A program made the position numbers and the translations under genes. DNA of 64,000 nucleotides from Lonsdalea britannica (lineage in GTDB: Bacteria; Pseudomonadota; Gammaproteobacteria; Enterobacterales; Enterobacteriaceae). Under the pieces are notes generated by a model, which was not told the origin of the DNA, did no database searches, and saw nothing but the letters and a program-made list of their open reading frames with translations. The DNA lies in the NCBI RefSeq assembly GCF_002111595.1, contig NZ_LUTN01000011.1, positions 1 through 64,000 of the forward strand, written 5' to 3'. Below, one piece after another: positions 53,090 to 62,145 of this stretch (the stretch's first letter is position 1; each line of letters begins with the position of its first letter).

Positions 53090-53474
53090 CACTCAGGCGA
53101 CCTTTGCCACCGTTGCTGGAAACCGACAATGGTTTTGAATTTGCAGGGAAATACTGGATAAATGGGTTTACGAACGGGGTATAAGGATTGACTTTTCCCG
53201 CCCCGGGACACCCACGGATAATGCCACGGTGGAGTCTTTTAACGGCAGGCTGCGGCAGGAGTGCCTGAATGAGAACGGGTTCATGTCTCTGGAGGATGCA
53301 CGGTGCACAATCGAGGCCTGGCGCATACACTATAACCAGAGTCGTCCCCATTCCGCGCTGGGCTGGATGACCCCCGCTGAATTCGCCGAAAAATCTGCCG
53401 GTTGCCAGAATATGCAGCCAACCTGAAGCCGGTTATTTCTGATTATGGGTGGATCATTTTTGGGGTCAGGGTCA
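53090..53474 (+). mobile_element. IS3-family transposase remnant
   Basis: The C-terminal part of an IS3-family OrfB integrase is visible: TDNGFEFAGK (from 53122), then in another frame RPGTPTDNATVESFNGRLRQ, RIHYNQSRPHSALGWMTPAE to the stop at 53424. The shift is one A missing at 53149-53151 (GGGAAATAC for GGGAAAATAC). TGGGGTCAGGGTCA (53461-53474) is probably the right end. The N-terminal two thirds, orfA and the left end are missing, so it cannot transpose by itself. Confidence 0.85.
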
Positions 53475-53525
53475 CCTTACCGCATCAAAACGCGACAAGA
53501 ACTTGCACTGAGACATGAAAAACAA

Positions 53526-53559
53526 AAATCCCGCTTAAGTTTCCTTAAGCGGGATTTTC
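53526..53559 (-). terminator. tRNA-Asn terminator
   Basis: AATCCCGCTTAAG pairs with CTTAAGCGGGATT across a 3-4 base loop, with A and T runs on both sides. It lies 7 bp after the tRNA-Asn 3' end on the minus strand. Confidence 0.9.
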
Positions 53560-53565
53560 TAAATA

Positions 53566-53641
53566 TGGCTCCTCTGACTGGACTCGAACCAGTGACATAC
53601 GGATTAACAGTCCGCCGTTCTACCGACTGAACTACAGAGGA
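53566..53641 (-). tRNA. tRNA-Asn(GTT)
   Basis: The minus strand from 53641 gives a 76-nt tRNA with 5' TCCTCTG paired to CAGAGGA, D-loop AGTTCAGTCGGTAGAACG, anticodon loop CTGTTAA (GTT), TTCGAGTC T-loop and an encoded CCA end, as in E. coli asn genes. The IS remnant lies 92 bp beyond its 3' side, a common insertion target for islands. Confidence 0.97.
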
Positions 53642-53748
53642 ATCGTGTGAACGGGGCGCATATTATCTGGGTCACTCAGGGCTGTCAACGCCAAAATCGC
53701 GTTTAGATCCCAACTGCTTAGCCTCTGTTCGATTATGCGTTTTTATGC

Positions 53749-54543
53749 TCAAGAGTTGTACGATATTGGGGCTTCGGCCTTTTTTTGCCAGCGCTGTAAA
53801 CGCTCTAGCGGCGACTGACGGTAAAATCGCGTGAACACCTCATAGACCACGGGGAAACGCTCGTAGAGCAATTCGGGCGCACTAAAGAAGTACTCGGACA
53901 GCACGGCAAAACACTCTGCGGGGTCGGACGCGGCATAGGGATCCATACTGGCCCCCTCTTCTCCCACCAGGTCGATTTCATCCTGCAGTTCGCACATCGC
54001 CCTGTGGATCGCCTGCTCCCATTGCGCCATTTCCCGCAGAGGAAGCGGTGGAACACCACTCACTTCACGTCCTCCGCGGAGGTCTAGCTTATGCGCCACT
54101 TCGTGGATCACCAGATTGAATCCCGACAGGTCGAAGGAATCCTGGATGTCCTGCCAGTTAAGCACGATCGGTCCCTGCTCCCAACTTTGCCCTGACTGGA
54201 CAACCTCTCCCGAATGGACAAGGCCGATGTCATCGACCCATTCGTCCGTGACAATAAACGGAGAGGGATAGATCAGGACGTCATGAAAGCTATCGAGCCA
54301 GCTGATGCCAAGCTCCAACACCGGCAGACAAAACAGCAACGCGATACGCTGCTGCATCAGTGCATCCAGTTCCAGATGATCCAAGGGCACCAGGTGCTTT
54401 TGCCGCAGAAAGTGTTGCGCAAGGTCGACGAGCCTCCGCCGCTCACGTTCATCCAGCGGTGCCAACAATGGGATAGACAGCGCAGACTGCCAAGCGGTCC
54501 CCTCTTCAGACGAAGACGGTGAGGTTTTCCATTGCCACTTCAT
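53749..54543 (-). CDS. mtfA: Mlc titration factor MtfA, zinc peptidase
   Basis: MtfA (264 residues; E. coli 265) binds the glucose repressor Mlc and so derepresses ptsG, and has metallo-aminopeptidase activity. The zinc motif HEVAH is at residues 147-151 with a further Glu-rich helix ([14 protein letters not shown]) providing the third ligand. Its place beside tRNA-Asn is shared with E. coli. Confidence 0.95.
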   Translation of the reverse strand: MKWQWKTSPSSSEEGTAWQSALSIPLLAPLDERERRRLVDLAQHFLRQKHLVPLDHLELDALMQQRIALLFCLPVLELGISWLDSFHDVLIYPSPFIVTDEWVDDIGLVHSGEVVQSGQSWEQGPIVLNWQDIQDSFDLSGFNLVIHEVAHKLDLRGGREVSGVPPLPLREMAQWEQAIHRAMCELQDEIDLVGEEGASMDPYAASDPAECFAVLSEYFFSAPELLYERFPVVYEVFTRFYRQSPLERLQRWQKKAEAPISYNS

Positions 54544-54636
54544 GCATGATTGCTCGCTATGTCGTCACTCAGGTCTTGAGACAGGGATAGGGCTGTTAAA
54601 ATGCCATGAAAACGGGCATTATAGTCGCCCTTCCGT

Positions 54637-54726
54637 GGAGAGATGCCGGAGCGGCTGAACGGGACGGTCTCGAAAACCGTTGAGGGAGTCATCCCTCCGA
54701 GGGTTCAAATCCCTCTCTCTCCGCCA
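54637..54726 (+). tRNA. tRNA-Ser(CGA)
   Basis: A 90-nt class II tRNA: GGAGAGA pairs with TCTCTCC, the anticodon loop is TCTCGAAAA (CGA), a long variable arm GAGGGAGTCATCCCTC follows, then TTCAAAT and encoded CCA. It reads codon UCG. A weak hairpin (CCGGCGT / ACGCCGG at 54794-54843) lies downstream. Confidence 0.97.
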
Positions 54727-54877
54727 TTATTCAAGCAGTTATCCCAACGCACGTCTGTGATAAAAGTCCCGCTGAGTCAATCCAATAAGAAAACCGGCGT
54801 GTCGTCTCACAATAACTCAATCTCTTCTGTGAAACTACGCCGGCTGATTTTGTTCATCAAGGCTTAGTGAAGCACGG

Positions 54878-55290
54878 TTAGCGCGTGCGCCAAAGCCGGT
54901 ACTGTCCCCCAAAGCCTACTTCTGCCGCATACTCTTGCTCGCTACCATCAGCAAGAACATCCACGGTCCGTCGCATGCCCAGCGACAGCGCGACACACTC
55001 GTTGCTGACTCTCAGTTTATGCAGTCCGTTATTCAAATAAGCTGTGATGTATTGGTTTTGTTTAACAGCGCGATATCACTATCATCAACCGTCACGACAA
55101 ATTTGCACATACCACCGCTCCCGGCGCCAATAAACTGCTTATTTCGGGTCACGGTGACTTTTGTCTGTTTGACCTGAGTATTCGGCGTGATGATGGCACG
55201 ATCTATTATATATTCTGCCGGGCGGTGCGGTCTGGAACACCCACTTAAAACCAATACGACAAACAGAAAGAATGGTCTTTTCATTATCAT
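54878..55290 (-). pseudogene. Small putative lipoprotein, frameshifted
   Basis: A signal peptide with lipobox VLSGC (MKRPFFLFVVLVLSGCSRP) indicates an outer- or inner-membrane lipoprotein. The first frame ends at 55033, but the next frame continues without stop as YITAYLNNGLHKLRVSNECV to VGFGGQYRLWRTR at 54878. One A missing from the run at 55056-55059 explains the break; corrected length is 137 residues. I do not recognise the family. Confidence 0.7.
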
Positions 55291-55376
55291 TTACCCAATA
55301 TAAATGGAGAGCAGATCTTCCGCTGCTCTCAACAAATATTGATGATTGAAGTCCACCGTAAGAATGCAAACAGACG

Positions 55377-55793
55377 TTATTGCGCTTGAGGGGTTAACAT
55401 TGCGTTGGCGGATTTGGGGTGAAGCGTATACATACCACCGTTGAAAGGATCCACCAGTAAGTAGCCGATAAGACCGCCGAAGACCAGGTTCCCGCCGATA
55501 TACCATCCGTTTGCAGATGATCGAACAGGCAAGGTCAGTGGCTGATAAGTTTCTTTTGTGAACGTAATCAGGTAGTCTTTTCCACCAAAATAATGCCCGC
55601 TAGATTTATCCAGAACCACGTTTTGAGGCGTATTACCGGTGACTATGACTCGCCCGGTTTCATCCTGTATCGAGAATTTTGCGCCAGTGGGATGACTTTC
55701 AACGTTGACTACCTGAGATCCTTCTCCAACAATAGTTGCGCATCCCGAAAGTAATATTGCTGCAGATAAAGCAAAGGCTGCTAATTTTTTCAT
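55377..55793 (-). CDS. Putative lipoprotein with PEGA-like segment
   Basis: Starting at ATG 55793 (MKKLAAFALSAAILLSGCAT) this is a 138-residue lipoprotein with lipobox LLSGC. The mature part VNVESHPTGAKFSIQDETGR resembles PEGA-type repeats, and a Gly-rich hydrophobic stretch (GGNLVFGGLIGYLLVDPF) near the C-terminus may associate with membrane. It lies 86 bp upstream of the other small lipoprotein on the same strand; the two may form an operon. Function unknown. Confidence 0.75.
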   Translation of the reverse strand: MKKLAAFALSAAILLSGCATIVGEGSQVVNVESHPTGAKFSIQDETGRVIVTGNTPQNVVLDKSSGHYFGGKDYLITFTKETYQPLTLPVRSSANGWYIGGNLVFGGLIGYLLVDPFNGGMYTLHPKSANAMLTPQAQ

Positions 55794-56111
55794 TTGCGAA
55801 TGACTCTTTAACGGTTTTATATTTAGCCTGATTTGGCGAAAAAATATTACCAAATATTGCAAAATGAGTCATCCTAAAGCGTCATTTATATTTCCCTGTT
55901 GGGACCTGCGGGGGTAGAGAATAAATGAGACGTTACCCAAAAGCCTATTATCTTATTTCACTGAAGAGTTCAATCTATTATTTTCACAACTTATCGCCAT
56001 TATTTTTCATTTCAGCGACAGGAAATTCGTTTTCTTTTGCATTACTCGTTTTACGTTTTGCACATTAACATTTCACCGTGTTTTCTCTATTAAGTTCATT
56101 TCGTCGATAGC
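55794..56111. other. Gene-free stretch
   Basis: About 320 bp of AT-rich sequence between the lipoprotein start and the end of the EAL gene. I see no gene, RNA or clear terminator. Confidence 0.5.
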
Positions 56112-57644
56112 TTAGGACAACAACGCTTTCAGGCGTGTCGCGCTCATCGGTCGGCCAAAGTGCCAACCTTGGCCCACAGCGTCGGTACAATGTTCTTTGA
56201 CGTAGGCGGCCTGAGCGGCCGTTTCAATCCCTTCGACAATGACGCAGGTATTCAGCATGGCCGTCATCGTGAACAACAAATCCACCATGCGGGCGTTAAC
56301 AGAGTCGGTGCCGATGGCCTCAGTAAACATTCGGTCAATCTTGATGGCATCAAACGGCAGGCTGGAGAGGTACGAGAAGTTGGAGTACCCCGTCCCGAAA
56401 TCGTCGATGGCAATACGATATCCCTGCGCGCGCAGCTCGGATAAGCGTTTCGCCAGCATCGTGTAATTAGCCGTCGAACGCTCCGTGATCTCCAAAATAA
56501 TTTGTTTCGGCGTCACGCCAAAATTCGCCACCTGTTCATTCAGGTACGTCTGATAATCGGCATCCAACACGTCGGAGATATCCAGATTAATGCTGAGGTA
56601 AAACTCCGGGTGATTTAATAACAGACTTTGCATCTCCGCGATCGACTGGTGAGTAATATGCCGCGTAATATCGCCGATCATTCCCTGTTTCTCCGCGATA
56701 GGGATAAACACATCGGGAGGGATGATCTGACCGTGCTTATTCGTCCAGCGAGCCAATGCTTCAACACCGATGATTTTTTCATCATTCAGGTGAATGATCG
56801 GCTGATAATTCACGTGAAGTTTTTTATGGCTGACCGCCAAGCGCAGCTGTTTAGGAATTGAACGATTAATATCGAGCAAAAGAAAAATAACCAACGTCAG
56901 CGAGCCGCCTAATATCGCGCCCAACAAGGAGATGGCGGAAATCATATAGGCAGGCATCTGTAACACGCCGGAGGCGCTTAGCCGCGCATGAATGCAGATC
57001 TCATACAGCTTGCTGCATAAATAAGATTGGCGATATTGAGCGAGCCAAGAGCTTTCATAGCGAGATGGCGTCACGCTTTTGCTGCCGAAAGTCTGGAAAA
57101 CGTGGCTATCGTCCGCCGACGTCAATACCGCGCCGTAGCCATGTAACGGATAAGTAAAGCTGCGAAAGGCATCGGGCGACGTAAATACCACCACGTTTTT
57201 GCGGCTGACGATATCCGTTTGGATCCGGGGATCGAAGAGGCCTCTGACGGCGGTCCAAAGCTGGGTGCCGTCTGCTTTTTGAATATCGGTTTCCGGCAGC
57301 GGAATAGGCGATGCCAACACGCCACGCCCGGCAGTGCACAATAACTGACCATCCTGAATGCGTCCGACGTCAATAAGATAACGATACTTATAAACCATGT
57401 AACGAAGCTGGAATAAATCGTCTTCAGAGCAGAGGGGATACTTCAGTGCGTAAGCTTCATTGATCGCGGTGTTGGATTCCGTGACGACGTCATCGGAACG
57501 CTTCATTATGGCTTCAGCATAATCCTGCAATTTCTTTTGATCGTTCTTAGCGATCACTCGCTGGCTCAGGAGCAACAAAATCAATATTCCTCCCATAATG
57601 CCAGCGACCACCATCGCTAGTATCATTTTATTTATTGACTTCAT
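56112..57644 (-). CDS. CSS-motif EAL phosphodiesterase (c-di-GMP)
   Basis: With ATG 57644 (MKSINKMILAMVVAGIMGG) the protein has 510 residues: a first membrane helix at about 7-27, a periplasmic CSS domain with its Cys-Ser (LCSEDDLFQL, C72), a second membrane helix at about 237-258 and a cytoplasmic EAL domain. Catalytic features EALARW (295-300), EITE (385-388), DDFGTGYS (414-421), K435 and EGIET (471-475) are all present, so it should hydrolyse c-di-GMP, with activity tuned by periplasmic disulfide state as in E. coli PdeC. A sigma-28 promoter lies upstream. Confidence 0.93.
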   Translation of the reverse strand: MKSINKMILAMVVAGIMGGILILLLLSQRVIAKNDQKKLQDYAEAIMKRSDDVVTESNTAINEAYALKYPLCSEDDLFQLRYMVYKYRYLIDVGRIQDGQLLCTAGRGVLASPIPLPETDIQKADGTQLWTAVRGLFDPRIQTDIVSRKNVVVFTSPDAFRSFTYPLHGYGAVLTSADDSHVFQTFGSKSVTPSRYESSWLAQYRQSYLCSKLYEICIHARLSASGVLQMPAYMISAISLLGAILGGSLTLVIFLLLDINRSIPKQLRLAVSHKKLHVNYQPIIHLNDEKIIGVEALARWTNKHGQIIPPDVFIPIAEKQGMIGDITRHITHQSIAEMQSLLLNHPEFYLSINLDISDVLDADYQTYLNEQVANFGVTPKQIILEITERSTANYTMLAKRLSELRAQGYRIAIDDFGTGYSNFSYLSSLPFDAIKIDRMFTEAIGTDSVNARMVDLLFTMTAMLNTCVIVEGIETAAQAAYVKEHCTDAVGQGWHFGRPMSATRLKALLS

Positions 57645-57686
57645 ATTGACTTCCCCGGCCTTGATAAATCCCAACTAGTAGCCCAT

Positions 57687-57713
57687 TCATCGGCATCACT
57701 TCATGCAAGTTTA
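57687..57713 (-). promoter_or_regulatory. Sigma-28 promoter of the EAL phosphodiesterase
   Basis: The minus strand reads TAAA (57710-57713), exactly 15 bases, GCCGATGA (57687-57694), one mismatch from the FliA consensus, 42 bp before the chosen start. This would put the phosphodiesterase in the flagellar regulon. Confidence 0.8.
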
Positions 57714-57924
57714 TTGATTTATCTTTGAATCAATCCCGCGAATATCACTGTTGATGTCACGTATTTACCGGAAGTTTTCAATTTCGCCGCATATCTTCAC
57801 AACAAACTGACCTTGCATGATCAAACGTCAAGACCGGGTTTTCGGGGGGGAGCGCCGAGCGTATTCTTGCCGAGGCATGGCTCATGCGCGACGAGATTAC
57901 CGAAGCCCGGCGCGCGACAGGAGA

Positions 57925-58854
57925 CTAAATATACAGCGAGGGTTCGCCCGCCGGGCGAGTTTTAAAACGTCGATGTAGCCAAAGATATTGGCCTGGCGCC
58001 TTCATAATTTCACGCTCTATAGCCCGATTGATGTAGGCTGCGGCGGCCAGGCTATCGTCATAGGGATAGTGTTCAAGCGCTGGGGAAATCATTAGCTGAT
58101 ACCCCTGCCCCGCCGGTTTACGGATGACGACGGCTGTCACCAGTTTGGGTTGGGCTAGGCGGGCGATAGTGAAAGTTCCGTTTGAGGTCGCAGCTTTCTC
58201 TACGCCAAAAAAAGGAACGAAGACGCTGCCCTTAGGCCCGTTGTCTTGATCCGGCGCGAACCACACCGTGCCGCCGCGTTTGAGCGTGTGTACCATGCTA
58301 ATTAAATTTCTTCGGTTAACCAGCACGTTACCCGAACGGGAGCGGCCCCACTTCTGTACCCGCTCCAAAATAGGGCTATTGTGCGGCCGATACATGACCA
58401 CCATCGGTTTACAGTGGCCGAGAATACGAAAATGCAGTTCCAGCGTCATGAAATGCACGCCGATCACCATGACGCCGTTCTGCTTATCCTGTGCGTTGTG
58501 CAGGTGTTCCAGCCCGACGATATCGATCCATCGTTTTATGCGTTTGTCCGGCCAGAACCAGGCCATCCCCGTTTCCAACAGCGCAATGCCGAGCGACGAA
58601 AAATGCTCAGTCAATTTGAGCTGTTTCTGGCGATCATCAATCTCAGGAAAACACAGTTCGAGGTTACGCCGGGCAATGCCGACCCGTCGTTTCAAAAAAC
58701 GCATAGAACGCCGCCCCAACCAGCCGCCCAAACGTACCTGAATGGGATAAGGCAATTGAACCAGCAGATACAAGAGCGCCAAACCGCACCAGAGTGGCCA
58801 ATGCCTGGGGTGTGCGTCACGGGCAAAGAAAAGAGGTCGCGAGCGGGTCACCAT
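57925..58854 (-). CDS. lpxP: Lipid A late acyltransferase, LpxP/LpxL type
   Basis: The enzyme adds a secondary acyl chain to Kdo2-lipid IVA at the inner membrane. The HX4E catalytic motif is in VHFMTLELHF; one N-terminal membrane helix (LWCGLALLYLLVQLPYP) anchors it. I chose ATG 58854 because AAGGA lies 10 nt upstream, giving 309 residues. The C-terminus (LWLHRRFKTRPAGEPSLYI) and VGVHFMTLE side are nearer LpxP than LpxL, so a palmitoleoyl, cold-related role is likely but not certain. Confidence 0.85.
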   Translation of the reverse strand: MVTRSRPLFFARDAHPRHWPLWCGLALLYLLVQLPYPIQVRLGGWLGRRSMRFLKRRVGIARRNLELCFPEIDDRQKQLKLTEHFSSLGIALLETGMAWFWPDKRIKRWIDIVGLEHLHNAQDKQNGVMVIGVHFMTLELHFRILGHCKPMVVMYRPHNSPILERVQKWGRSRSGNVLVNRRNLISMVHTLKRGGTVWFAPDQDNGPKGSVFVPFFGVEKAATSNGTFTIARLAQPKLVTAVVIRKPAGQGYQLMISPALEHYPYDDSLAAAAYINRAIEREIMKAPGQYLWLHRRFKTRPAGEPSLYI

Positions 58855-59175
58855 AAACGCTTTATCCTTCACTGTCAGATCATGACAGCATCAATGAATA
58901 ACGGGGGCTCCAACTGCTCGAGCCGTTTCTGTACAAAACCATTGCAGCAACGGCGAGTGTTTAGACATTGCTGAGAGACGTTAATTCCGGGCGAAATACG
59001 GGCAACCGCAGATTTCACACAACGGTCAAATAGACTGGGGCGGCACAGGGAGACAAAGCGCAGCAGAACAAGAAAAGAGAAGCTAGCGCATTACAGTGGC
59101 AATCTGTGGAACGTGACGGCAGGAAGAAAATGAAGGCCGCAGTGAGTCCGCGGCCCGAGAAGGTATTTCAAGCGA
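58855..59175. other. Gap with inverted repeats upstream of lpxP
   Basis: No gene is seen. CTGTCA-GATCA-TGACAG (58872-58888) is a 17-bp inverted repeat 18 bp before the lpxP start and could be an operator or leader hairpin. GGCCGC / GCGGCC (59135-59155) forms a hairpin 20 bp after the aldehyde dehydrogenase stop, without a T run. Confidence 0.5.
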
Positions 59176-60594
59176 CTAGGGTTTCAGGATGGATTCTATT
59201 TCCGCCATTTTTGGCCCATACGGAGCACGCATCCGGAGGTTGGACTCGCCGCCGGGACTTTGCACCACCACCGCTTTGGCATGACTGAAACGACGGAAGC
59301 CGTAAATACCGTGATACGCCCCCATCCCGGACGCGCCTACGCCGCCGAATGGCACGCTTTCAATCGTGGCCTGCGTCATGACGTCGTTCACCACCAACGC
59401 GCCGGACGTCGTCTGCTCGCTGAAATCACGCTGACGCACCGGATCCTGACCAAAGTAGTAAGCCGCCAGCGGACGCGGATGCGCATTGATATAGGCGATA
59501 GCCTCCTCCGGTTTTGCGTAGGTTTTCAACGGCAGAATCGGCCCAAAAATTTCTTCCTGCATCACCAGCATGTCGTCGGTCACATTCAACACCACCGTCG
59601 GCGACAGTTTGCGCTGCGATAGCGAGACGCCCGCTTCGCCTTCGGCGGAAAGCTCAATCACCGTCGCGCCTTTCTCACGCGCATCGGTCAACAGCTGCTG
59701 CAGCCGCTGGAAGTGACGATCGCTGATAATGCCGGTGTAGTCGGGGTTTTCCGACAATGTTGGAAACGCTTCGGCAACAAACGCGCGCGCATGCGAGACA
59801 AAGTCATCGCACGCCGACTCAGGAAGAAGCACGTAATCCGGCGACATACAAATCTGTCCGGCGTTAAACGTTTTGACCGTCATCACGCGCTCGGCCACCG
59901 TTTGGATATCCGCATCGGTATCCACCATCACCGGTGATTTCCCCCCCAACTCCAGCGTCACAGGGACCAGATTCTCCGCCGCCGCTCGCATGACGTGGCG
60001 GCCCACGCTGGTGCTGCCGGTAAAGATCAGGTGGTCAAAAGCCTGTGCGCTAAACGCTTTACCCACATCCGCATCGCCCAGCACGGTCGTCACTTCCAGC
60101 GGGTCGAAATAACGCGCGACCAAATCCGCCAGTCGTTCTGCCGTCCGCGGCGTGAGCTCGGAGGGTTTGATTATCGCGCGATTGCCCGCGGCGAGGACGC
60201 CGGCCAGCGGACAAAAGGCCAGATTCAGCGGGAAATTCCACGGGCTGATAATCCCAACGACACCGAGCGGCTGGTATTGCACCCGCGCGTGCATGCCCGG
60301 CCCCGGCGCAGGCTGTTCGTCGGGCTGCATCCACTGCGCCAGATTTTCCCGGGCATAATTCAACGCGTTCACAGATCCCAGAATATCCGCCATGATGGTC
60401 TGATAAGGACTCCGATGACCGTAGTCGGCGCGAACCGCTGCTTCCAGTTCCTGATGATGGCGAGTCAGTAGCTGGATGGCGCGCTCAATGCGGTCGCGGC
60501 GCAATTCGCTGCTGGCTGGGCCGTCCTGCACGTGCGCACGTTTCATGTCGGCGACGGCGGCGGCCATTGAGGCCGCGGTAACTGAAGAACTCAT
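59176..60594 (-). CDS. NAD(P)-dependent aromatic aldehyde dehydrogenase (coniferyl-type)
   Basis: This 472-residue aldehyde dehydrogenase has the cofactor region SPWNFPLNLAF (117-127), FTGSTSVGR (191-199), catalytic Glu215 (LELGGKSP) and Cys249 (FNAGQICMSPDY). The sequence is of the coniferyl aldehyde dehydrogenase subfamily, which oxidises phenylpropanoid and related aldehydes; the exact substrate is not shown. It ends an operon with a DJ-1 protein (25-bp gap) and a TetR regulator, suggesting aldehyde or electrophile detoxification. Confidence 0.9.
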   Translation of the reverse strand: MSSSVTAASMAAAVADMKRAHVQDGPASSELRRDRIERAIQLLTRHHQELEAAVRADYGHRSPYQTIMADILGSVNALNYARENLAQWMQPDEQPAPGPGMHARVQYQPLGVVGIISPWNFPLNLAFCPLAGVLAAGNRAIIKPSELTPRTAERLADLVARYFDPLEVTTVLGDADVGKAFSAQAFDHLIFTGSTSVGRHVMRAAAENLVPVTLELGGKSPVMVDTDADIQTVAERVMTVKTFNAGQICMSPDYVLLPESACDDFVSHARAFVAEAFPTLSENPDYTGIISDRHFQRLQQLLTDAREKGATVIELSAEGEAGVSLSQRKLSPTVVLNVTDDMLVMQEEIFGPILPLKTYAKPEEAIAYINAHPRPLAAYYFGQDPVRQRDFSEQTTSGALVVNDVMTQATIESVPFGGVGASGMGAYHGIYGFRRFSHAKAVVVQSPGGESNLRMRAPYGPKMAEIESILKP

Positions 60595-60619
60595 GATTCA
60601 CTCCGAAATAAAAAACACA

Positions 60620-61297
60620 TTAGGCCAGCTGCTTGAGCAGAGCCTGAGCGACCCCTTCTGAACTCGCCGGGTTTTGGCCCGTAGTAAGAAGGCCATCGGT
60701 CACAATATGGGGCTGCCAGTCGGCGCCTTTTTCGTAGCGTCCGCCCAGCTGCGTAAATTCATCTTCGATCAGGAACGGAACCACGTCCGTCAACTGGACC
60801 GCCGCCTCTTCGCTGTTTGAGAAACCGGTCACTTTGCGTCCTTTGATTAGCGGCTCGCCGTCGGCGGCGCGAACATGACGCAGCGCCCCTGGCGCATGGC
60901 AAACCAGACCCAGAGGTTTACCGGCGCGGTCAAAGGTTTCAAGCAAGGCGATGGAGTCGGCGCTTTCCGCCAGATCCCACAGCGGCCCGTGTCCGCCGGG
61001 ATAAAACACCGCGTCAAAGTCCGCCACGTTCACCTCAGCCAGTTTTGCCGTATGGCTCAGCGCGTTCTGAGCATGCGCATCTTGTCGGAAACGTTCGGTC
61101 GCGGCAGTCTGCGCTTCCGGCGCATCGCTCACCGGATCCAACGGCGGCTGTCCGCCCAACGGCGACACCAGCGTGATAGCGGCTCCCGCATCTTTAAATA
61201 CGTAGTAAGGGGCCGCAAACTCTTCCAGCCAGAAACCCGTTTTCTTGCCGGTATTGCCAAGACGATCGTGCGACGTTAATACCATCAGAATGTTCAT
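60620..61297 (-). CDS. DJ-1/PfpI family protein, putative glyoxalase III
   Basis: The 225-residue protein has the class I amidotransferase-like fold with nucleophile Cys133 and His134 (GLVCHAPGALRHV) and an acidic residue near Glu25 (GFWLEEFAAPY), the layout of Hsp31/HchA-like glyoxalase III enzymes that turn methylglyoxal into lactate. It overlaps the TetR stop as ATGA, so its translation is coupled. Confidence 0.88.
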   Translation of the reverse strand: MNILMVLTSHDRLGNTGKKTGFWLEEFAAPYYVFKDAGAAITLVSPLGGQPPLDPVSDAPEAQTAATERFRQDAHAQNALSHTAKLAEVNVADFDAVFYPGGHGPLWDLAESADSIALLETFDRAGKPLGLVCHAPGALRHVRAADGEPLIKGRKVTGFSNSEEAAVQLTDVVPFLIEDEFTQLGGRYEKGADWQPHIVTDGLLTTGQNPASSEGVAQALLKQLA

Positions 61298-61953
61298 ACA
61301 AGACTCCTAAAAAGAGGATGAAGGCACGCCGAGAACCGTTCCGACGTCCCTAAGGCCCCCGCGGGGGGTAACAATAACTCGGTAGTGATCAATGCCTGGT
61401 GCAACGGCGTTTTGTCCTTGCCCAGCTTGGATAGTAGCGCCGCCCCCAGCCACAGCTGATACAGCGTTTGCGCGGTTTCCGTCGGCGACAGCGTTAAGCG
61501 TAACGAACCATCGGCTTGCCCATGGGCTATCGTCTCAGCGATACGCGCCACCAGATGCGACACGCCGTCGCATAAAATCAGCCGCATATCTTCGGAAAGG
61601 TCGGCGACCTCCGCAGCCAGTTTGACCACCAGGCAGTGTTCAGCCCAGCCGCCCAGTAAGGGATCGTCAATCCACGCGGTCCAGTAACGCATTAACCGCT
61701 CGCGGCCGCTGCCCAGCTCTGCGTTGAATAGCGCATCCAGACGTTGTTGATATTCGTTGACGTAATCAGCCAGCAGCGCGCAGCCAAACTGCTCTTTGGA
61801 AGCAAAGTAGTGGTAGAACGACCCCTTAGGCACCTGACTGGCGTCCAGAATCGCTTTGAGTCCTACGCCGACAAAACCTCGCCGCAGCACCAACAGGCGA
61901 CCGGTATCAAGGATTTGCTGACGGGTCTGTTTTGTTTTGTTTATCGAAGTCAT
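61294..61953 (-). CDS. TetR family repressor
   Basis: The 219-residue protein has an N-terminal TetR helix-turn-helix (TRQQILDTGRLLVLRRGFVG then VPKGSFYHYFASKEQFG) and a variable C-terminal ligand domain with two Cys residues (C108-type WAEHCLVVKL and LILCDGVSH) that could sense electrophiles. It heads an operon with the DJ-1 and aldehyde dehydrogenase genes. A palindrome 20 bp upstream of its start is the likely operator, so it should be autoregulated. Confidence 0.9.
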   Translation of the reverse strand: MTSINKTKQTRQQILDTGRLLVLRRGFVGVGLKAILDASQVPKGSFYHYFASKEQFGCALLADYVNEYQQRLDALFNAELGSGRERLMRYWTAWIDDPLLGGWAEHCLVVKLAAEVADLSEDMRLILCDGVSHLVARIAETIAHGQADGSLRLTLSPTETAQTLYQLWLGAALLSKLGKDKTPLHQALITTELLLPPAGALGTSERFSACLHPLFRSLV

Positions 61954-61973
61954 AACATCACGCTAACATTAAA

Positions 61974-61988
61974 TAGACCGGTCGTCTA
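61974..61988. promoter_or_regulatory. Palindromic TetR operator
   Basis: TAGACCGGTCGTCTA has half sites TAGAC / GTCTA around GACCGGTC. It resembles the NemR-type box (TAGACC-N4-GGTCTA) with altered spacing. It lies between a TTACTA-like -35 region and the start of the TetR gene, suited to steric repression. Confidence 0.65.
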
Positions 61989-62145
61989 GTAACGAATCCA
62001 CAATAAGGATCGCGCCATGACAAGCCCCTCTTCATATGAACGTTGCGAACGCTAATTTACAGGAGGTGAGTAGAGAGCTTGAGCTGCGAGCAAAAGAAAG
62101 GAACCAGGAGGCAGCGATTGAGGCCGGAGACGGGCAGGCAGTAAA

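Noticed and set aside
54794..54843. Hairpin CCGGCGT / ACGCCGG after tRNA-Ser
   Set aside because: The loop of 36 bases is too large for a convincing terminator.
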